Shown here one piece after another: positions 1-8,786 of a DNA stretch of 64,000 bases. The DNA is taken from contig JBLHMB010000005.1 in assembly GCA_047621665.1 (NCBI GenBank), positions 47,620-111,619 of the forward strand, written 5' to 3'. The first letter of the stretch is position 1. Each line of letters opens with the position of its first letter. The notes beneath the pieces are model-generated. The model was not told where the DNA came from. It saw only the letters and a program-made list of their open reading frames with translations, and did no database searches. Source of the DNA: Actimicrobium sp047621665 (GTDB taxonomy: Bacteria > Pseudomonadota > Gammaproteobacteria > Burkholderiales > Burkholderiaceae_D). The position numbers and the translations under genes were made by a program.

Positions 1-1743
1 TGCGCCATCCAGATCGGCGCGCTCATCAAACGGATCGACATCGAATTCCGGCTCCATCTCGTCGGGTAATTCCCACGGCAAGGTGTCGAGCGGCAGACGC
101 AAGCCGAGCGGTGATTCGCCTCCGATCAAATACAGATGTTCACGCCGGAGCGGCCATTTGCTGGTCAGCCAGGCCGCCGTGCCAACGCTCAGCGCCTTGC
201 CGCGCGGCTTGCGACCAGCCTGCTTGGCCGGTGCCAGCGGCAACACGTAACCGACGATTTCGCCGAGGCCGTCTTCGAGCAGACGGGCCAGCCGGCGACG
301 GCCTTCCGGTGCTTTCAGGTCGGCTTTAAGCGGATCGAGATTATCCGGCAAACGCTGTTCGAACTGGGCTTGCTGCCAGACATCTTCGTAGGCAGGGATT
401 AGCGCGGCGGGATGCAGCGCGAGACGCCCGGCCAGTGCCTGGGCGAAGGTAGCAGCATGGGTTACGGTGTAGCCGTCGTCATGGTCTTCAGTCGCGAACA
501 GCGCCTGATTGCGCCAGATCGGCTGCCCATCGATGCGCCAGAACAGATTCAGCGCCCAGCGCGGCAAGGGCTCGCCCGGATACCATTTGCCCTGGCCGTA
601 ATGCAGCATGCCGTCCGGAGCAAACTGTTTTTTCAACCGCAGGGACAAGTCACCGGCGAGTGCGCGCTTGTGGTCACCATGGGCTAACGTGTTCCACTCC
701 GGACCGTCCATGTCGTCGATCGACACGAAGGTCGGCTCGCCGCCTTGCGTGAGACGGACGTCCTGCTTCTTCAGGTCCGCATCAACCTTGGCGCCGAGCT
801 TGTCAATGCTCTGCCAGTCTGCTTCGCTGTAGGGTTTGGTGACGCGCGGGTCTTCGTGGATACGGGTAATCGTCATCACGTGCTCGAACTCGACATTGGC
901 CCAATCAGCCAATCCGGTCACTGGCGCCGCCGAGGACGGCACAGCTGTACAGGCCAGCGGGATGTGGCCCTCGCCCGTCAGCATGCCGGAGGTCGGATCC
1001 AGTCCGATCCAGCCGGCGCCCGGCACATACACTTCAGCCCACGCATGCAGATCGGTGAAGTCAACCGCGGTTCCGCTGGGGCCATCGAGCGATTTGACAT
1101 CGGCGGTCAGCTGGATCAGGTAGCCGGAAACGAAACGTGCCGCCAGCCCGAGATGGCGCAGTATCTGCACCAGCAACCAGCCACTGTCCCGGCACGAACC
1201 CGAGCGCAAGGCCAGCGTATCTTCGGGCAATTGCACGCCCGGCTCCATCCGGACCAGATAGCCGATATCGCGTTGCAGCCGCTGATTCAGGGCAACCAGA
1301 AAATCGGCAATCCCGATCGGCTTGACGGCCAGTGCGCGGCGCGCTGCGTCGACCCACGCTAGCAATAGTGGACCGTTCTCGTCAACCTTCAGGTACGCGC
1401 CGAGTTCGAAACTGAGCTGTTCGGTGTAATCGAACGGGAAGTTTTCCGCATACTGCTCGACAAAAAAATCGAACGGGTTGATGACGGTCATGTCGGCCAC
1501 CAGGTCGACCGTGAACGACAGTTCAGCGGTGCGCTCCGGGAATACCACACGGGCAATGTAATTGCCGTACGGGTCTTGCTGCCAGTTCAGGAAATGCTCG
1601 TCCGGCAGAACGTTGAGGGAGTAAGACAGGATCGGCGTGCGCGCGTGCGCGGCGGGACGCAGTCTAACTTCATGCGGCGCCAAACTGACGAGCCTGTCAT
1701 AGCGATAACTGGTCTTGTGATGCAGTGCGACTCGAATCGCCAT
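1..1743 (-). CDS. Transglutaminase-like / DUF2126 protein, N-terminal 581 residues (3' end outside window)
   Basis: The reading frame is open from an ATG at 1743 to the left edge, so only the N-terminal half or so is present; full-length members of this large family are about 1,100 residues. Residues 1 to ~90 match the bacterial transglutaminase N-terminal beta region (starts MAIRVALHHKTSYRYDR). A transglutaminase core follows, with the catalytic Cys at about residue 184 in SGSCRDSGW, His near 230 in DLHAWAEVYVPG and Asp shortly after in GLDPT. The part after ~300 (TQGGEPTFVSIDD) is the start of the DUF2126 domain. The start is supported by a GAAAGG Shine-Dalgarno-like stretch. Family members are cytoplasmic and their substrate is unknown. 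They often sit beside an alpha-E/circularly permuted ATP-grasp gene, which cannot be checked here because the gene leaves the window. Confidence 0.9.
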   Translation of the reverse strand, partial: MAIRVALHHKTSYRYDRLVSLAPHEVRLRPAAHARTPILSYSLNVLPDEHFLNWQQDPYGNYIARVVFPERTAELSFTVDLVADMTVINPFDFFVEQYAENFPFDYTEQLSFELGAYLKVDENGPLLLAWVDAARRALAVKPIGIADFLVALNQRLQRDIGYLVRMEPGVQLPEDTLALRSGSCRDSGWLLVQILRHLGLAARFVSGYLIQLTADVKSLDGPSGTAVDFTDLHAWAEVYVPGAGWIGLDPTSGMLTGEGHIPLACTAVPSSAAPVTGLADWANVEFEHVMTITRIHEDPRVTKPYSEADWQSIDKLGAKVDADLKKQDVRLTQGGEPTFVSIDDMDGPEWNTLAHGDHKRALAGDLSLRLKKQFAPDGMLHYGQGKWYPGEPLPRWALNLFWRIDGQPIWRNQALFATEDHDDGYTVTHAATFAQALAGRLALHPAALIPAYEDVWQQAQFEQRLPDNLDPLKADLKAPEGRRRLARLLEDGLGEIVGYVLPLAPAKQAGRKPRGKALSVGTAAWLTSKWPLRREHLYLIGGESPLGLRLPLDTLPWELPDEMEPEFDVDPFDERADLDGA

Positions 1744-1976
1744 GGTGAAACCTTTCGAAGAGGGGGCTCTGAAGAAAAATCGGTCCTCGTCGCGACGGAG
1801 CGGTAGTCCTGGCTGATAGTGTATGCGCAGATGCCTTATTGCTATGTTACTGACCGCACGCACCGTTCCACTTATCACTTGCCGCTGGCAGCATTACTGC
1901 TGGAAGAGTCCGCGATGACGACTTACTGAGATAAATAAAATAGGTATTCGCCTCATCGAGCAGCGCGCTCTCCAGA

Positions 1977-3275
1977 TCAGGCGCTTTTCCATAATGCCCG
2001 ATATACGCCATCGGCATCGTAGTCCCTGGCTTGCTTTTGCGGGTTGAAGCGACGTCCACCGCGCGGATCCGTGCCGCGACCAGCCAGAGACAGCCAGTTG
2101 CCTTGATTACTGTAGACATCAAAATCGACCAGCTGCGACTCGAACCAGGCAGCTCCGGCACGCCAGTCGCCGTCCAGATCATGTATCAGGTAACTCGCCA
2201 CGATCTGACGCAGCCTGTTCGACAGGTAGCCCGTAGCGGCCAGTTCGTGCATGCCGGCGTCGACAATCGGCTCGCCTGTCTCGCCACGCGACCAGCGGAC
2301 AAACAGCGCAGCGTCGTGCACTGGTCTGACGCTGCTGATCTCGGCAAGGCCGTGATAGCGATAAAGCTTGCGGCCATACTTAAGATGCAGGAAGCGAAAA
2401 TAATCGCGCCACATCAATTCGAACCAGAGCCAGTAAGTACTGTCGTTGGCACCGAATTCGTCTTCGAACTGCTCGATCGCTGCGTTGACCGAACGCGCTG
2501 ATAACGCTCCGGTGGCCAGCCATGGCGAGAATTTACTGGAATAGTCCAGGCCAGTGAGGCCGTTGCGGGTCTCCTTGTAGGTATGGGCGAGCTTGCGGTC
2601 CAGATATTGGTGCAGGTGCGCAAGCGCCGCAGTCGTCCCGCCAGCGCAAGCGGCTAACTGGTAGGGAAAGGACGTCCGCCCATCGATGTCCGGCACCGTC
2701 GGGGGCAGGTCATTGTGGCGATTCGGTAGCGGCGCAGGCAATACTGGTAGCGGTGGAATCGTTTGCGGAAAATCTACCGGTGCGTAAGGGGCCACGCTGG
2801 CTTTCTCGACGGCTTGCCGGAATAGCGTGAACACGTCCGGCAACTGTCTGACAGAAAACGGTAGGACATCCGGATCCAGCAAACTGGATTGCCAGACAGT
2901 ATCGACAATCATGCCCGCCGCCCGCAAAGCCTGAACCGCATCCTGCTCGTCCGGTGCAGCGATCGCCTCGCAGACGATGCGGGTAACACCCAGCTCCCGC
3001 GCCAGTAACGGCAAGATCTCCTCGGCCCGCCCGTTCAGTTCTACCAGCGCACTCCCGCGCGCTGTCAATTGCGCGCCCAGATCAGCCAGCGCGGTCGCCA
3101 GAAAAGCACGCCGATGCGCGCCGACCCGCTCAAACCCCCAGTGCGTCAGCGCCCGATCTGCCGGATTGTGGCAAAACACCGGTAGGACGTGGCTGCTTTG
3201 ACTGCACGCCAACAAAAAAGCCGGATTATCCAGCAACCGCAAATCGTTCCGAAACCAATAAATCACGGTACTCAT
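1977..3275 (-). CDS. DASH-family cryptochrome/photolyase
   Basis: This 432-residue flavoprotein is of the photolyase/cryptochrome superfamily. The start MSTVIYWFRNDLRLLDNPAF is the classic N-terminal Rossmann-like antenna domain. The C-terminal FAD-binding part carries WLWFELMWRDYFRF and NWLSLAGRGTDPR, which are typical of the DASH branch rather than class I CPD photolyase. DASH proteins bind FAD and usually a folate antenna, and repair cyclobutane dimers mainly in single-stranded DNA. The ATG overlaps the stop of the upstream DUF2256 gene (ATGA), so the two are translationally coupled. The length is normal for the family (430-500) and no defect is seen. A class I photolyase is the alternative but fits the motifs less well. 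Confidence 0.92.
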   Translation of the reverse strand: MSTVIYWFRNDLRLLDNPAFLLACSQSSHVLPVFCHNPADRALTHWGFERVGAHRRAFLATALADLGAQLTARGSALVELNGRAEEILPLLARELGVTRIVCEAIAAPDEQDAVQALRAAGMIVDTVWQSSLLDPDVLPFSVRQLPDVFTLFRQAVEKASVAPYAPVDFPQTIPPLPVLPAPLPNRHNDLPPTVPDIDGRTSFPYQLAACAGGTTAALAHLHQYLDRKLAHTYKETRNGLTGLDYSSKFSPWLATGALSARSVNAAIEQFEDEFGANDSTYWLWFELMWRDYFRFLHLKYGRKLYRYHGLAEISSVRPVHDAALFVRWSRGETGEPIVDAGMHELAATGYLSNRLRQIVASYLIHDLDGDWRAGAAWFESQLVDFDVYSNQGNWLSLAGRGTDPRGGRRFNPQKQARDYDADGVYRALWKSA

Positions 3276-3421
3276 GCCTTGCCACCTTTGTTTTCACGGC
3301 ATCGATCGGAACAATATTTGACGTCTTCCCAGACCCGTTCCCACTTCTTGCGCCATGAAAACGGCAAGCCACAGCGCACACATGTTTTGGTGGGAAGGTT
3401 GGATTTCTTTTGCATTTTCAT
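3272..3421 (-). CDS. DUF2256 zinc-ribbon-like mini-protein
   Basis: This is a 49-residue protein from ATG at 3421, with AGGACAG about 10 bases upstream. A second in-frame ATG lies at 3415. It carries two Cys pairs, CVRCGLPFSWRKKW and YCSDRCR, the DUF2256 signature, which probably binds one zinc. The gene overlaps the DASH photolyase start by four bases. DUF2256 genes are known neighbours of photolyase/cryptochrome genes, but the molecular role has not been defined. The position suggests a small partner or a nucleic-acid-binding helper of the photolyase; that is inference. Confidence 0.85.
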   Translation of the reverse strand: MKMQKKSNLPTKTCVRCGLPFSWRKKWERVWEDVKYCSDRCRENKGGKA

Positions 3422-3672
3422 TCGGGGCTGTCCTGCGGAGCTATATTGCCTAAGCAAATTTTTGTGATATTTTCTTCATAGCAACTCTGCCACAATTTTG
3501 CGCCTTGTGCAGGAGGAGGGAATGCCGCAAGCCTTGCGGAGTCATCGACAGACAGTCTCTATGACCAGAAATTCTCCGGTGCGCCTCAACAGCATTCGCT
3601 GCGGACGATAGCGATAAAGCCGGCTCTTTTTTCAAACGGACCGACAGGACACAACAAACCGTCCGCCCAATA

Positions 3673-3706
3673 AAAAAAGGGCCACCAGCCGAAGCGTGTA
3701 ACCCTT
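3673..3706 (-). terminator. Probable intrinsic terminator after tRNA-Arg
   Basis: Read on the minus strand, an imperfect hairpin (GGG..CAC - TTCGG - GTG.CCC) is followed by a run of six or seven T residues, directly downstream of tRNA-Arg. It sits in the ~300-base gap between the DUF2256 gene and the tRNA. The rest of that gap (3422-3672) shows no convincing gene. Confidence 0.6.
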
Positions 3707-3725
3707 TGATTTACCTTGATGTTTC

Positions 3726-3801
3726 TGGTGCGGCTGGCTGGAATCGGACCAGCGACCCTTGGCTTCGGAGGCCAATACTCTATCCACTGAGCTACAGCCG
3801 C
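3726..3801 (-). tRNA. tRNA-Arg (anticodon CCG)
   Basis: The 76-base cloverleaf includes an encoded 3' CCA. The acceptor stem GCGGCTG pairs with CAGCCGC, the D arm holds GTAGCTCAGTGGATAGAG, the anticodon stem is TTGGC/GCCAA with loop CTCCGAA (anticodon CCG), and the T arm is GCTGG/TCCGATT/CCAGC. It reads the CGG arginine codon. It is a single gene, not in a cluster. Confidence 0.96.
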
Positions 3802-3982
3802 ATTTGATGAACCTTCAAGAATGGCGAAGGATACCGTTTTTCGCCGCGCCCGTCCATGGATAGGAGCGTTGTCCGTTCCAAACGCATACCAACTCATCTA
3901 TAATCCAGACCTTTGCGAAGTCTAGCGCTAAATATCGTGCGCCAGACCGTCCACCGGCTTCGAAATTTGCATTGAGGGAAAC

Positions 3983-4846
3983 ATGAGCGATTCACACGAC
4001 GACCATTCAAGCGGCATCAAAACTCCGAAACAACTGATTGCTGCCGTCGTTGCCGGCTTTATCGTTCCGATTATTGGTATCGTTTTGCTGGTGCAATATG
4101 TTTCCAATGCCGACAAGATCGGTAACGGCTCCGAAGCACTGACACCGCAGGCAATCTCGGCGCGGATCAAACCCGTGGCCGATGAGGGATTTACTTTCAA
4201 GGATGTGAACGCCATCAAGGTGCTGCAAAGCGGCGAAACTGTCTACAAAGCCGCCTGCATGGCGTGTCATGCCGCTGGCGTCGCTGGCTCCCCTAAATTC
4301 GGTGACACTGCCGCCTGGTCAGCACGTATTGCTCAAGGCTACGACACGCTGGTGTCGCATGCAGTCAATGGCATTCGCGGAATGCCTGCCAAAGGCGGCA
4401 ACTCCGACCTCGACGACATTGAAGTCGCCCGTGCCGTCGCTTACATGGCGAATCAGGCTGGTGCCAAATTCAAGGAACCGGAAGCAGCGGCTGCAGCACC
4501 GGCTGCAGATGCCGCAGCTCCTGCGCCAGCACCTGCAGCGATGGCCATGCCGGCTACCGTATCGGCTGCTCCGGCAGAACCAGTCAAACTGGCTGCCGAT
4601 GCCGGAAAAAAACTCTACGACAGTGTCTGTATGGCTTGTCATACCGCAGGGATCGCGGGTGCGCCGAAGTTCGGTGACAAGCTGGCCTGGGCTGACCGTA
4701 TCAAGCAGGGTCCGGCCAAACTGCATGAGCATGCCATCAAGGGCTATCAGGGCAAGGCCGGCGTGATGCCAGCCAAAGGCGGTTCGTCTGCCAGTGATGA
4801 CGAAGTCAAGGCTGCCGTTGATTACATGATTGCAGCTGCCAAATAA
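3983..4846 (+). CDS. Di-haem cytochrome c5 family protein, membrane-anchored
   Basis: This 287-residue protein has one N-terminal membrane anchor (about residues 18-40) and two similar class I cytochrome c domains exported to the periplasm. Each domain has a CMACH haem-binding site (first at 92-96, second near 216-220) and a later MPAKGG segment whose Met is the probable sixth haem ligand. The two domains are linked by an Ala/Pro-rich spacer of about 40 residues. Proteins of this type pass electrons between the bc1 complex and terminal oxidases or reductases; the precise partner is not visible. The start is preceded by GAGGGAAAC. It is monocistronic and ends at a strong terminator. Confidence 0.92.
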   Translation: MSDSHDDHSSGIKTPKQLIAAVVAGFIVPIIGIVLLVQYVSNADKIGNGSEALTPQAISARIKPVADEGFTFKDVNAIKVLQSGETVYKAACMACHAAGVAGSPKFGDTAAWSARIAQGYDTLVSHAVNGIRGMPAKGGNSDLDDIEVARAVAYMANQAGAKFKEPEAAAAAPAADAAAPAPAPAAMAMPATVSAAPAEPVKLAADAGKKLYDSVCMACHTAGIAGAPKFGDKLAWADRIKQGPAKLHEHAIKGYQGKAGVMPAKGGSSASDDEVKAAVDYMIAAAK

Positions 4847-4860
4847 AACATTCCGACCAA

Positions 4861-4893
4861 AAAAAATGCCGACATGATGTCGGCATTTTTTTT
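4861..4893. terminator. Strong bidirectional intrinsic terminator
   Basis: A perfect 10-bp stem (AATGCCGACA / TGTCGGCATT, loop TGA) is flanked by A and T runs on both sides. It separates the cytochrome gene from the convergent membrane-protein operon and can serve both. Confidence 0.92.
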
Positions 4894-4903
4894 CATTACC
4901 TTG

Positions 4904-5290
4904 TTACACGCTGTCGTCGTCGCCGGATCGACTATTCCGGCGCACTAGAAAGTATGCGCCGGCCCCCACTACGCCGATGACCGCAGTGGTGCGCAGCAAC
5001 GGACGCAACAGCCGCGCTTTAAGCACGAATGAAACGCCACTGACAACGATGGGCAACAGCGTTTGCAAGTTCGCTGTCTTGACACGCAACAGACTGCCGG
5101 CGGCGGCGTAGACCGTGCCGGTCAGCTGGGTAATGATGCTGCGTGCCAGCGCATCGGTCTGCAGGTTATTGCCGACCAGTTCAATAGAACTGCGCATACC
5201 GGTGCGGAAACCGGCACCCTCGCGAATTAACTTTTCTTTGCGCTGTGCCACGGTGAGTACCTTGGAAGAAATAGGCGATTCGTCGTTCAT
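4904..5290 (-). CDS. Hypothetical protein, third gene of YqjD/YqjE-like operon
   Basis: This 128-residue protein is of unknown function. A hydrophilic N-terminal half is followed by hydrophobic stretches at about 78-92 and 97-115 and a basic-then-acidic tail (VRRNSRSGDDDSV). It lies 14 bases behind the DUF1469 gene, in the place held by yqjK in the E. coli yqjCDEK operon. Sequence likeness to YqjK was not established. Best read as the third cytoplasmic-membrane component of that small operon. Confidence 0.75.
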   Translation of the reverse strand: MNDESPISSKVLTVAQRKEKLIREGAGFRTGMRSSIELVGNNLQTDALARSIITQLTGTVYAAAGSLLRVKTANLQTLLPIVVSGVSFVLKARLLRPLLRTTAVIGVVGAGAYFLVRRNSRSGDDDSV

Positions 5291-5304
5291 CTGGGCTCCG
5301 GTAA

Positions 5305-5697
5305 TTACAGCAGGGCATCGCGGTCGTTACGCAATTCTGCCAGCGTGGCAGGCATCGACAAGCTGCCTTGCCTGAGCATCGATTTCGCATACAGCAGAAT
5401 GCCGACGGCAATAACTGTAAAGGCCGCGGCAACAATCAGCAGGATTTTCCAGCCCAGCGCATCCCAGCTCAGAAAGACCAGCAAGCCGGTCCAGAAAGCC
5501 AGCGCAAAGCATGCCGCGATAACGCCAGCGGCAGCGACCAGCATTAACTTGAGAAGATTTGTTCGCACCTCGGCAAGCTCGACCGATGCCAGCTCGATGC
5601 GGTTAACCAGCAGTGCAAAAAAGTTCCGTGCCATGCCCGCCATACCAATGATCAAGCCTGGGGTCGGGTTGGCAGTACCAGAAGATTTGTTTTCCAT
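5305..5697 (-). CDS. DUF1469 / phage-holin-like membrane protein (YqjE-like)
   Basis: This is a 130-residue protein. Residues ~20-45 form an amphipathic segment (FFALLVNRIELASVELAE), followed by two transmembrane helices (about 50-72 and 83-104) and a short cytoplasmic tail. This is the architecture of DUF1469, the putative holin-X family, of which E. coli YqjE is a member. Despite the family nickname there is no lysis cassette nearby. The gene lies between the DUF883 and the third membrane gene and is probably co-transcribed with both. Confidence 0.85.
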   Translation of the reverse strand: MENKSSGTANPTPGLIIGMAGMARNFFALLVNRIELASVELAEVRTNLLKLMLVAAAGVIAACFALAFWTGLLVFLSWDALGWKILLIVAAAFTVIAVGILLYAKSMLRQGSLSMPATLAELRNDRDALL

Positions 5698-5715
5698 GTG
5701 GTACGAAAAACCGGC

Positions 5716-6018
5716 TTACTTGCGCGCGATAAGCAAGCCAACCAGCAAACCAACCGTCGCGGATACGGCGACAGCGCGCCATGGATTCTCATGCACGTAA
5801 TCGTCGGCCGTCGTGGCGATTTCCTTGCCGGTCTCGACTGCTGCGATCTGCGCGTCGTGCGCCCGGACCTTTGCGGTTTCAAGTAATTCCATGCCTCTAC
5901 CGCGCAATTCCTCGGCTTTAACGCCGGTTGCGGAAGTCGCTTCACGAAACAGGTCTTGAGCGTCCTGAACCAGGGTCTTCATATCGGTACGGCCAGTTCT
6001 GAGGTGGGATGTCAGCAT
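5716..6018 (-). CDS. DUF883 (ElaB/YqjD-like) ribosome-associated membrane protein
   Basis: This protein has 100 residues from the ATG at 6018, chosen because AAGGAG lies 8 bases upstream; the longer reading frame lacks such a site. A long charged helical region (residues ~15-75) ends in VHENPWRAVAVSATVGLLVGLLIARK, the DUF883 signature of a C-terminal membrane anchor with a glycine zipper. E. coli YqjD and ElaB are tail-anchored, stress-induced proteins that tether inactive ribosomes to the inner membrane. It is first in a three-gene operon. Confidence 0.88.
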   Translation of the reverse strand: MLTSHLRTGRTDMKTLVQDAQDLFREATSATGVKAEELRGRGMELLETAKVRAHDAQIAAVETGKEIATTADDYVHENPWRAVAVSATVGLLVGLLIARK

Positions 6019-6197
6019 GATGAAACTCCTTGTAGGTAAAAATAACGTCTCTGCAGGGTACACAGTTTAGAGCGAAGCACACGATAAACCGGAATGGCAG
6101 GCAACACAGTACGCTAACTCGCTTAATTGGCAAACAGCCTGCGGATCCCGGCTCCATCATGGGCATGATCACTTTCCACGCCTTGAGCCGGGGCAAA

Positions 6198-7631
6198 TTA
6201 CATACCCGGCGTGCAATCAGCACAATGTTCGATCTCGGGGATGTCCTTTTCAAGCGCCTCTTGCAGATGGCGCAGCGCCGTACGTACGCCTTCTTCGACC
6301 ACCGGATGATAGAACGGCATCTCCAGCATCTGCGCCACGGTCATCTGATTCTGGCAAGCCCATGCCAGCAAATGGGCCAGGTGTTCGGCCCGCGGGCCTA
6401 CCATCTCGGCCCCCAGAAACCGGCCGCTGCCAAGCTCGGCATACAAGCGCAGCATGCCCCGGTTCTGGCGCATCACACGACTGCGACCCTGCTCGGCGAA
6501 TGACATACTGCCTGTCGCATAGTGGCGCGGTGCAAGGTCGCTGAAGCGTTGTCCGACCAGCGCGATTTGCGGATCGCAAAATACCACGCTCAGCGGCGTG
6601 CGACGCAGCCCGGCTTGAATCTCCGGAAAGCCACCGGCGTTATTGCCGGCAATGCGTCCCTGATCAACGGCTTCATGCAGCAACGGCATCTCGGCATCGG
6701 CATCGCCGGCAATGAAAATGGTGCTGCTACCGCACTGCATGGTGGTGCGGTCAAAGTGCGGCACCCCGCGTTTGTCGCATTCCAGACCGGCGTGTTCAAG
6801 TTGCAATCCAGCCAGGTTGGGCACACGGCCGACAGCCGACAAAACCAGCGAAAAATGTTCGCTGCGCACCACGCCATCCGCACCAGCCGATTGCACCAGT
6901 ACGCCGTCGTTGTCCCGCTGCACGTCAAAGCGCTGGTTGCCGAGCCGTAGGTCGAGCTCGCCACCGATACAATCGCGTGCGCTACGAATCACTTCCGGAT
7001 CACTCAACGGACCAATCTTGTCGCCGCGTCCGAACAATGCCACCCGCACACCAAGCCGATGCAACGCCTGCCCCAGTTCGAGCCCGAGCACGCCAGCGCC
7101 CAGTACCGCGACTGATTCGGGCAGGCTGGTCCACGCGAATACCTGCTCGTTGTCGATGAGACGGTCGTCCAGCACCTGCAACTCCGGCGGCATCCGCGGG
7201 CTTGAGCCGGTTGCAATGACGATACGTGCCGCGTTGACAATGGTGTGCTCGTCGACTTGCAATTGCTGCGGACCGAGAAAACGAACGCTGCCGGTGAGGC
7301 GGTCCAGCGGCTCGATTGCTTCGACACCTTCCAGCACAAAACCGACAAAGCGGTCGCGTTCAGCCCGCACCCGCGCCATGACCGCCTCACCGTCGATACG
7401 TACCGGACCGGCATGCACGCCGAAACCAGCGGCATCCGCAGCGTGATAAGCCGCATCGGCGGCGGCAATGAGCAATTTGCTCGGCATGCAACCAACCCGC
7501 GCACAAGTGGTGCCGTGCGGGCCACGTTCGATCAGGAGTACTTTGCCGCCATGAGATCTGGCGGCGCGATAGGCGGTCAGGCCGGCACTACCGGCACCGA
7601 TTACAGCAACATCAACATCGATAATTTTCAT
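6198..7631 (-). CDS. Class I pyridine nucleotide-disulfide oxidoreductase (dihydrolipoyl dehydrogenase-like)
   Basis: This is a 477-residue FAD flavoprotein. The FAD dinucleotide fold starts at GAGSAG (residues 12-17), the redox-active disulfide is C43-C48 in TTCARVGC, the NAD(P) fold is near 175 (GAGVLGLELG), and the dimer-interface catalytic pair is in HPVVEEG near 442. These residues show a working disulfide reductase. The HPVVEE version differs from the HAHPT motif of the E3 subunit of pyruvate dehydrogenase, so a stand-alone reductase with a different thiol substrate is likely. There is no 2-oxoacid dehydrogenase gene nearby. It is translationally coupled (TGATG) to the unknown gene upstream, which suggests a shared role. 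It ends in a short Cys tail, EHCADCTPGM. Confidence 0.9.
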   Translation of the reverse strand: MKIIDVDVAVIGAGSAGLTAYRAARSHGGKVLLIERGPHGTTCARVGCMPSKLLIAAADAAYHAADAAGFGVHAGPVRIDGEAVMARVRAERDRFVGFVLEGVEAIEPLDRLTGSVRFLGPQQLQVDEHTIVNAARIVIATGSSPRMPPELQVLDDRLIDNEQVFAWTSLPESVAVLGAGVLGLELGQALHRLGVRVALFGRGDKIGPLSDPEVIRSARDCIGGELDLRLGNQRFDVQRDNDGVLVQSAGADGVVRSEHFSLVLSAVGRVPNLAGLQLEHAGLECDKRGVPHFDRTTMQCGSSTIFIAGDADAEMPLLHEAVDQGRIAGNNAGGFPEIQAGLRRTPLSVVFCDPQIALVGQRFSDLAPRHYATGSMSFAEQGRSRVMRQNRGMLRLYAELGSGRFLGAEMVGPRAEHLAHLLAWACQNQMTVAQMLEMPFYHPVVEEGVRTALRHLQEALEKDIPEIEHCADCTPGM

Positions 7632-8179
7632 CAGGGTCTTTCCTCGTCAGGTTCGCGTAATTCGGCCAGGGAGGCAATGCTGCCAATCTGGATCATGATC
7701 GGGTTCAGCGACAACGCCGGCTGCATCGGGCGCCAGGCAAACAGCCATTCTTTTTGCCCCGACAAATGCCGCCCCCGGGTGAAAGCCGCACCTAACGCGC
7801 TGGGGACACCGTAAGCCACCGCCGCGTCGATACCGGCCCATTGCGGCAGCGCCTTGTGTACGGCGCGATGCACGCGTTCGCCGAATTCTTCGGTATTGTG
7901 GATGACCACACAGCACAGTCCTGCCGTGTCCTTACGGATTAATTTTTCACTCAGGGCGGTTGACAGGCTCAGTGTCAGAAATCCGACCGTTGCCATTGTC
8001 TTGGTCGTACCAAAAGGCAGGATTTGGCTGGCCGGCGGGGCTCCGGACGCAGAGTCGGACTGGCCGCTGGGACGCAGACGAAACTCGCCGGCCTGCAAGG
8101 CGCGCTCCGCAGAATGCCGGTCCGCATAAAAATACAGCTTGGCCGGACGACCTGTTTCAACACGTGGGGTGGCAGACAT
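7631..8179 (-). CDS. Conserved hypothetical protein coupled to the disulfide reductase
   Basis: This 182-residue soluble protein has no family I can name. It begins with a short lead (AKLYFYADRHSAERALQAG) and has a Gly/Ala-rich middle, TTKTMATVGFLTLSLSTALS, and a C-terminal part with RGRHLSGQKEWLFAWRP. No signal peptide or membrane helix is apparent. The stop overlaps the flavoprotein start by one base (TGATG), strong evidence for coupled translation. It may be a substrate-binding or regulatory partner of the reductase; this is inference only. Confidence 0.75.
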   Translation of the reverse strand: MSATPRVETGRPAKLYFYADRHSAERALQAGEFRLRPSGQSDSASGAPPASQILPFGTTKTMATVGFLTLSLSTALSEKLIRKDTAGLCCVVIHNTEEFGERVHRAVHKALPQWAGIDAAVAYGVPSALGAAFTRGRHLSGQKEWLFAWRPMQPALSLNPIMIQIGSIASLAELREPDEERP

Positions 8180-8315
8180 GGTGCTCCTGAATCTGGTTCA
8201 TCTGGCAGGCCGCCCTTTCAACGGGGTGCCCGCTACGTAAAATCGGATTCTACCGTCTTGCGCGAGGACGGCTGCATGTCCTGGCACACACAGCAGGCGT
8301 ACCTACCCGCAGCCG

Positions 8316-8786
8316 CTATTGACTCATTTGTGGCTGAGCAATACTCCGTATCTGGAAACGGCCATCGGTATTGAACAGCCAGGTTTCTGATAATTCGAGC
8401 CGGCCATGCTTGAGCAATTGCAGCGCCGGACGCGGAAACGGTGCGCTGCTACGCAAACTCGCCAGCGCCGTGGCTTCGGTTGTGCTGTCATCATTGCTGC
8501 GAACAATGTTGCTGTGTAGCAGTTTGCCACTGGCATCGACGGAGAACTTGATCACGATTACCGAGCGTAGCAATGCTTGCGGCTGACCGCCGAACACCTT
8601 GCTGGCGTTGACATTCGAAATGTGCTCTGCCAACACTTCCTTGTACGCATCCATTGTGGTGGCAGCCAGCGGTACCGCCGGCTGGCCAAGAGTGTCGGTG
8701 CGGGGACCCGGCATGCGGGTCGGCGTACACGCTGCGAGCATTGCACCCAGTGCGGCCATAAAAATCGCAAATCGCTTTTTCATCAT
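8316..8786 (-). CDS. Lipoprotein with TonB-like C-terminal domain
   Basis: The start is placed at 8786 (MMKKRFAIFMAALG) because it gives a clean lipoprotein signal peptide with lipobox LAAC near residue 20; the longer frame adds an unlikely leader. The mature part contains VIVIKFSVDASGKLLHSNI and a spaced ALASLR..APFPRP segment, the pattern of TonB-family C-terminal domains. It is probably anchored in the outer or inner membrane facing the periplasm. There is no exbBD nearby, so it is more likely a stand-alone TonB-fold lipoprotein than an energy transducer. Confidence 0.75.
   Translation of the reverse strand: MMKKRFAIFMAALGAMLAACTPTRMPGPRTDTLGQPAVPLAATTMDAYKEVLAEHISNVNASKVFGGQPQALLRSVIVIKFSVDASGKLLHSNIVRSNDDSTTEATALASLRSSAPFPRPALQLLKHGRLELSETWLFNTDGRFQIRSIAQPQMSQ

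Noticed and set aside
745..1362. 205-codon plus-strand frame
   Set aside because: It is antisense to the DUF2126 gene, whose motifs are clear; GC-rich codon use often opens the opposite frame.
1847..2182. 111-codon minus-strand frame at the end of the photolyase gene
   Set aside because: It overlaps the photolyase C-terminus in another frame; the free tail beyond 1977 has no support.
3450..3635. 61-codon minus-strand frame between DUF2256 and tRNA-Arg
   Set aside because: No ribosome site and no protein-like features.
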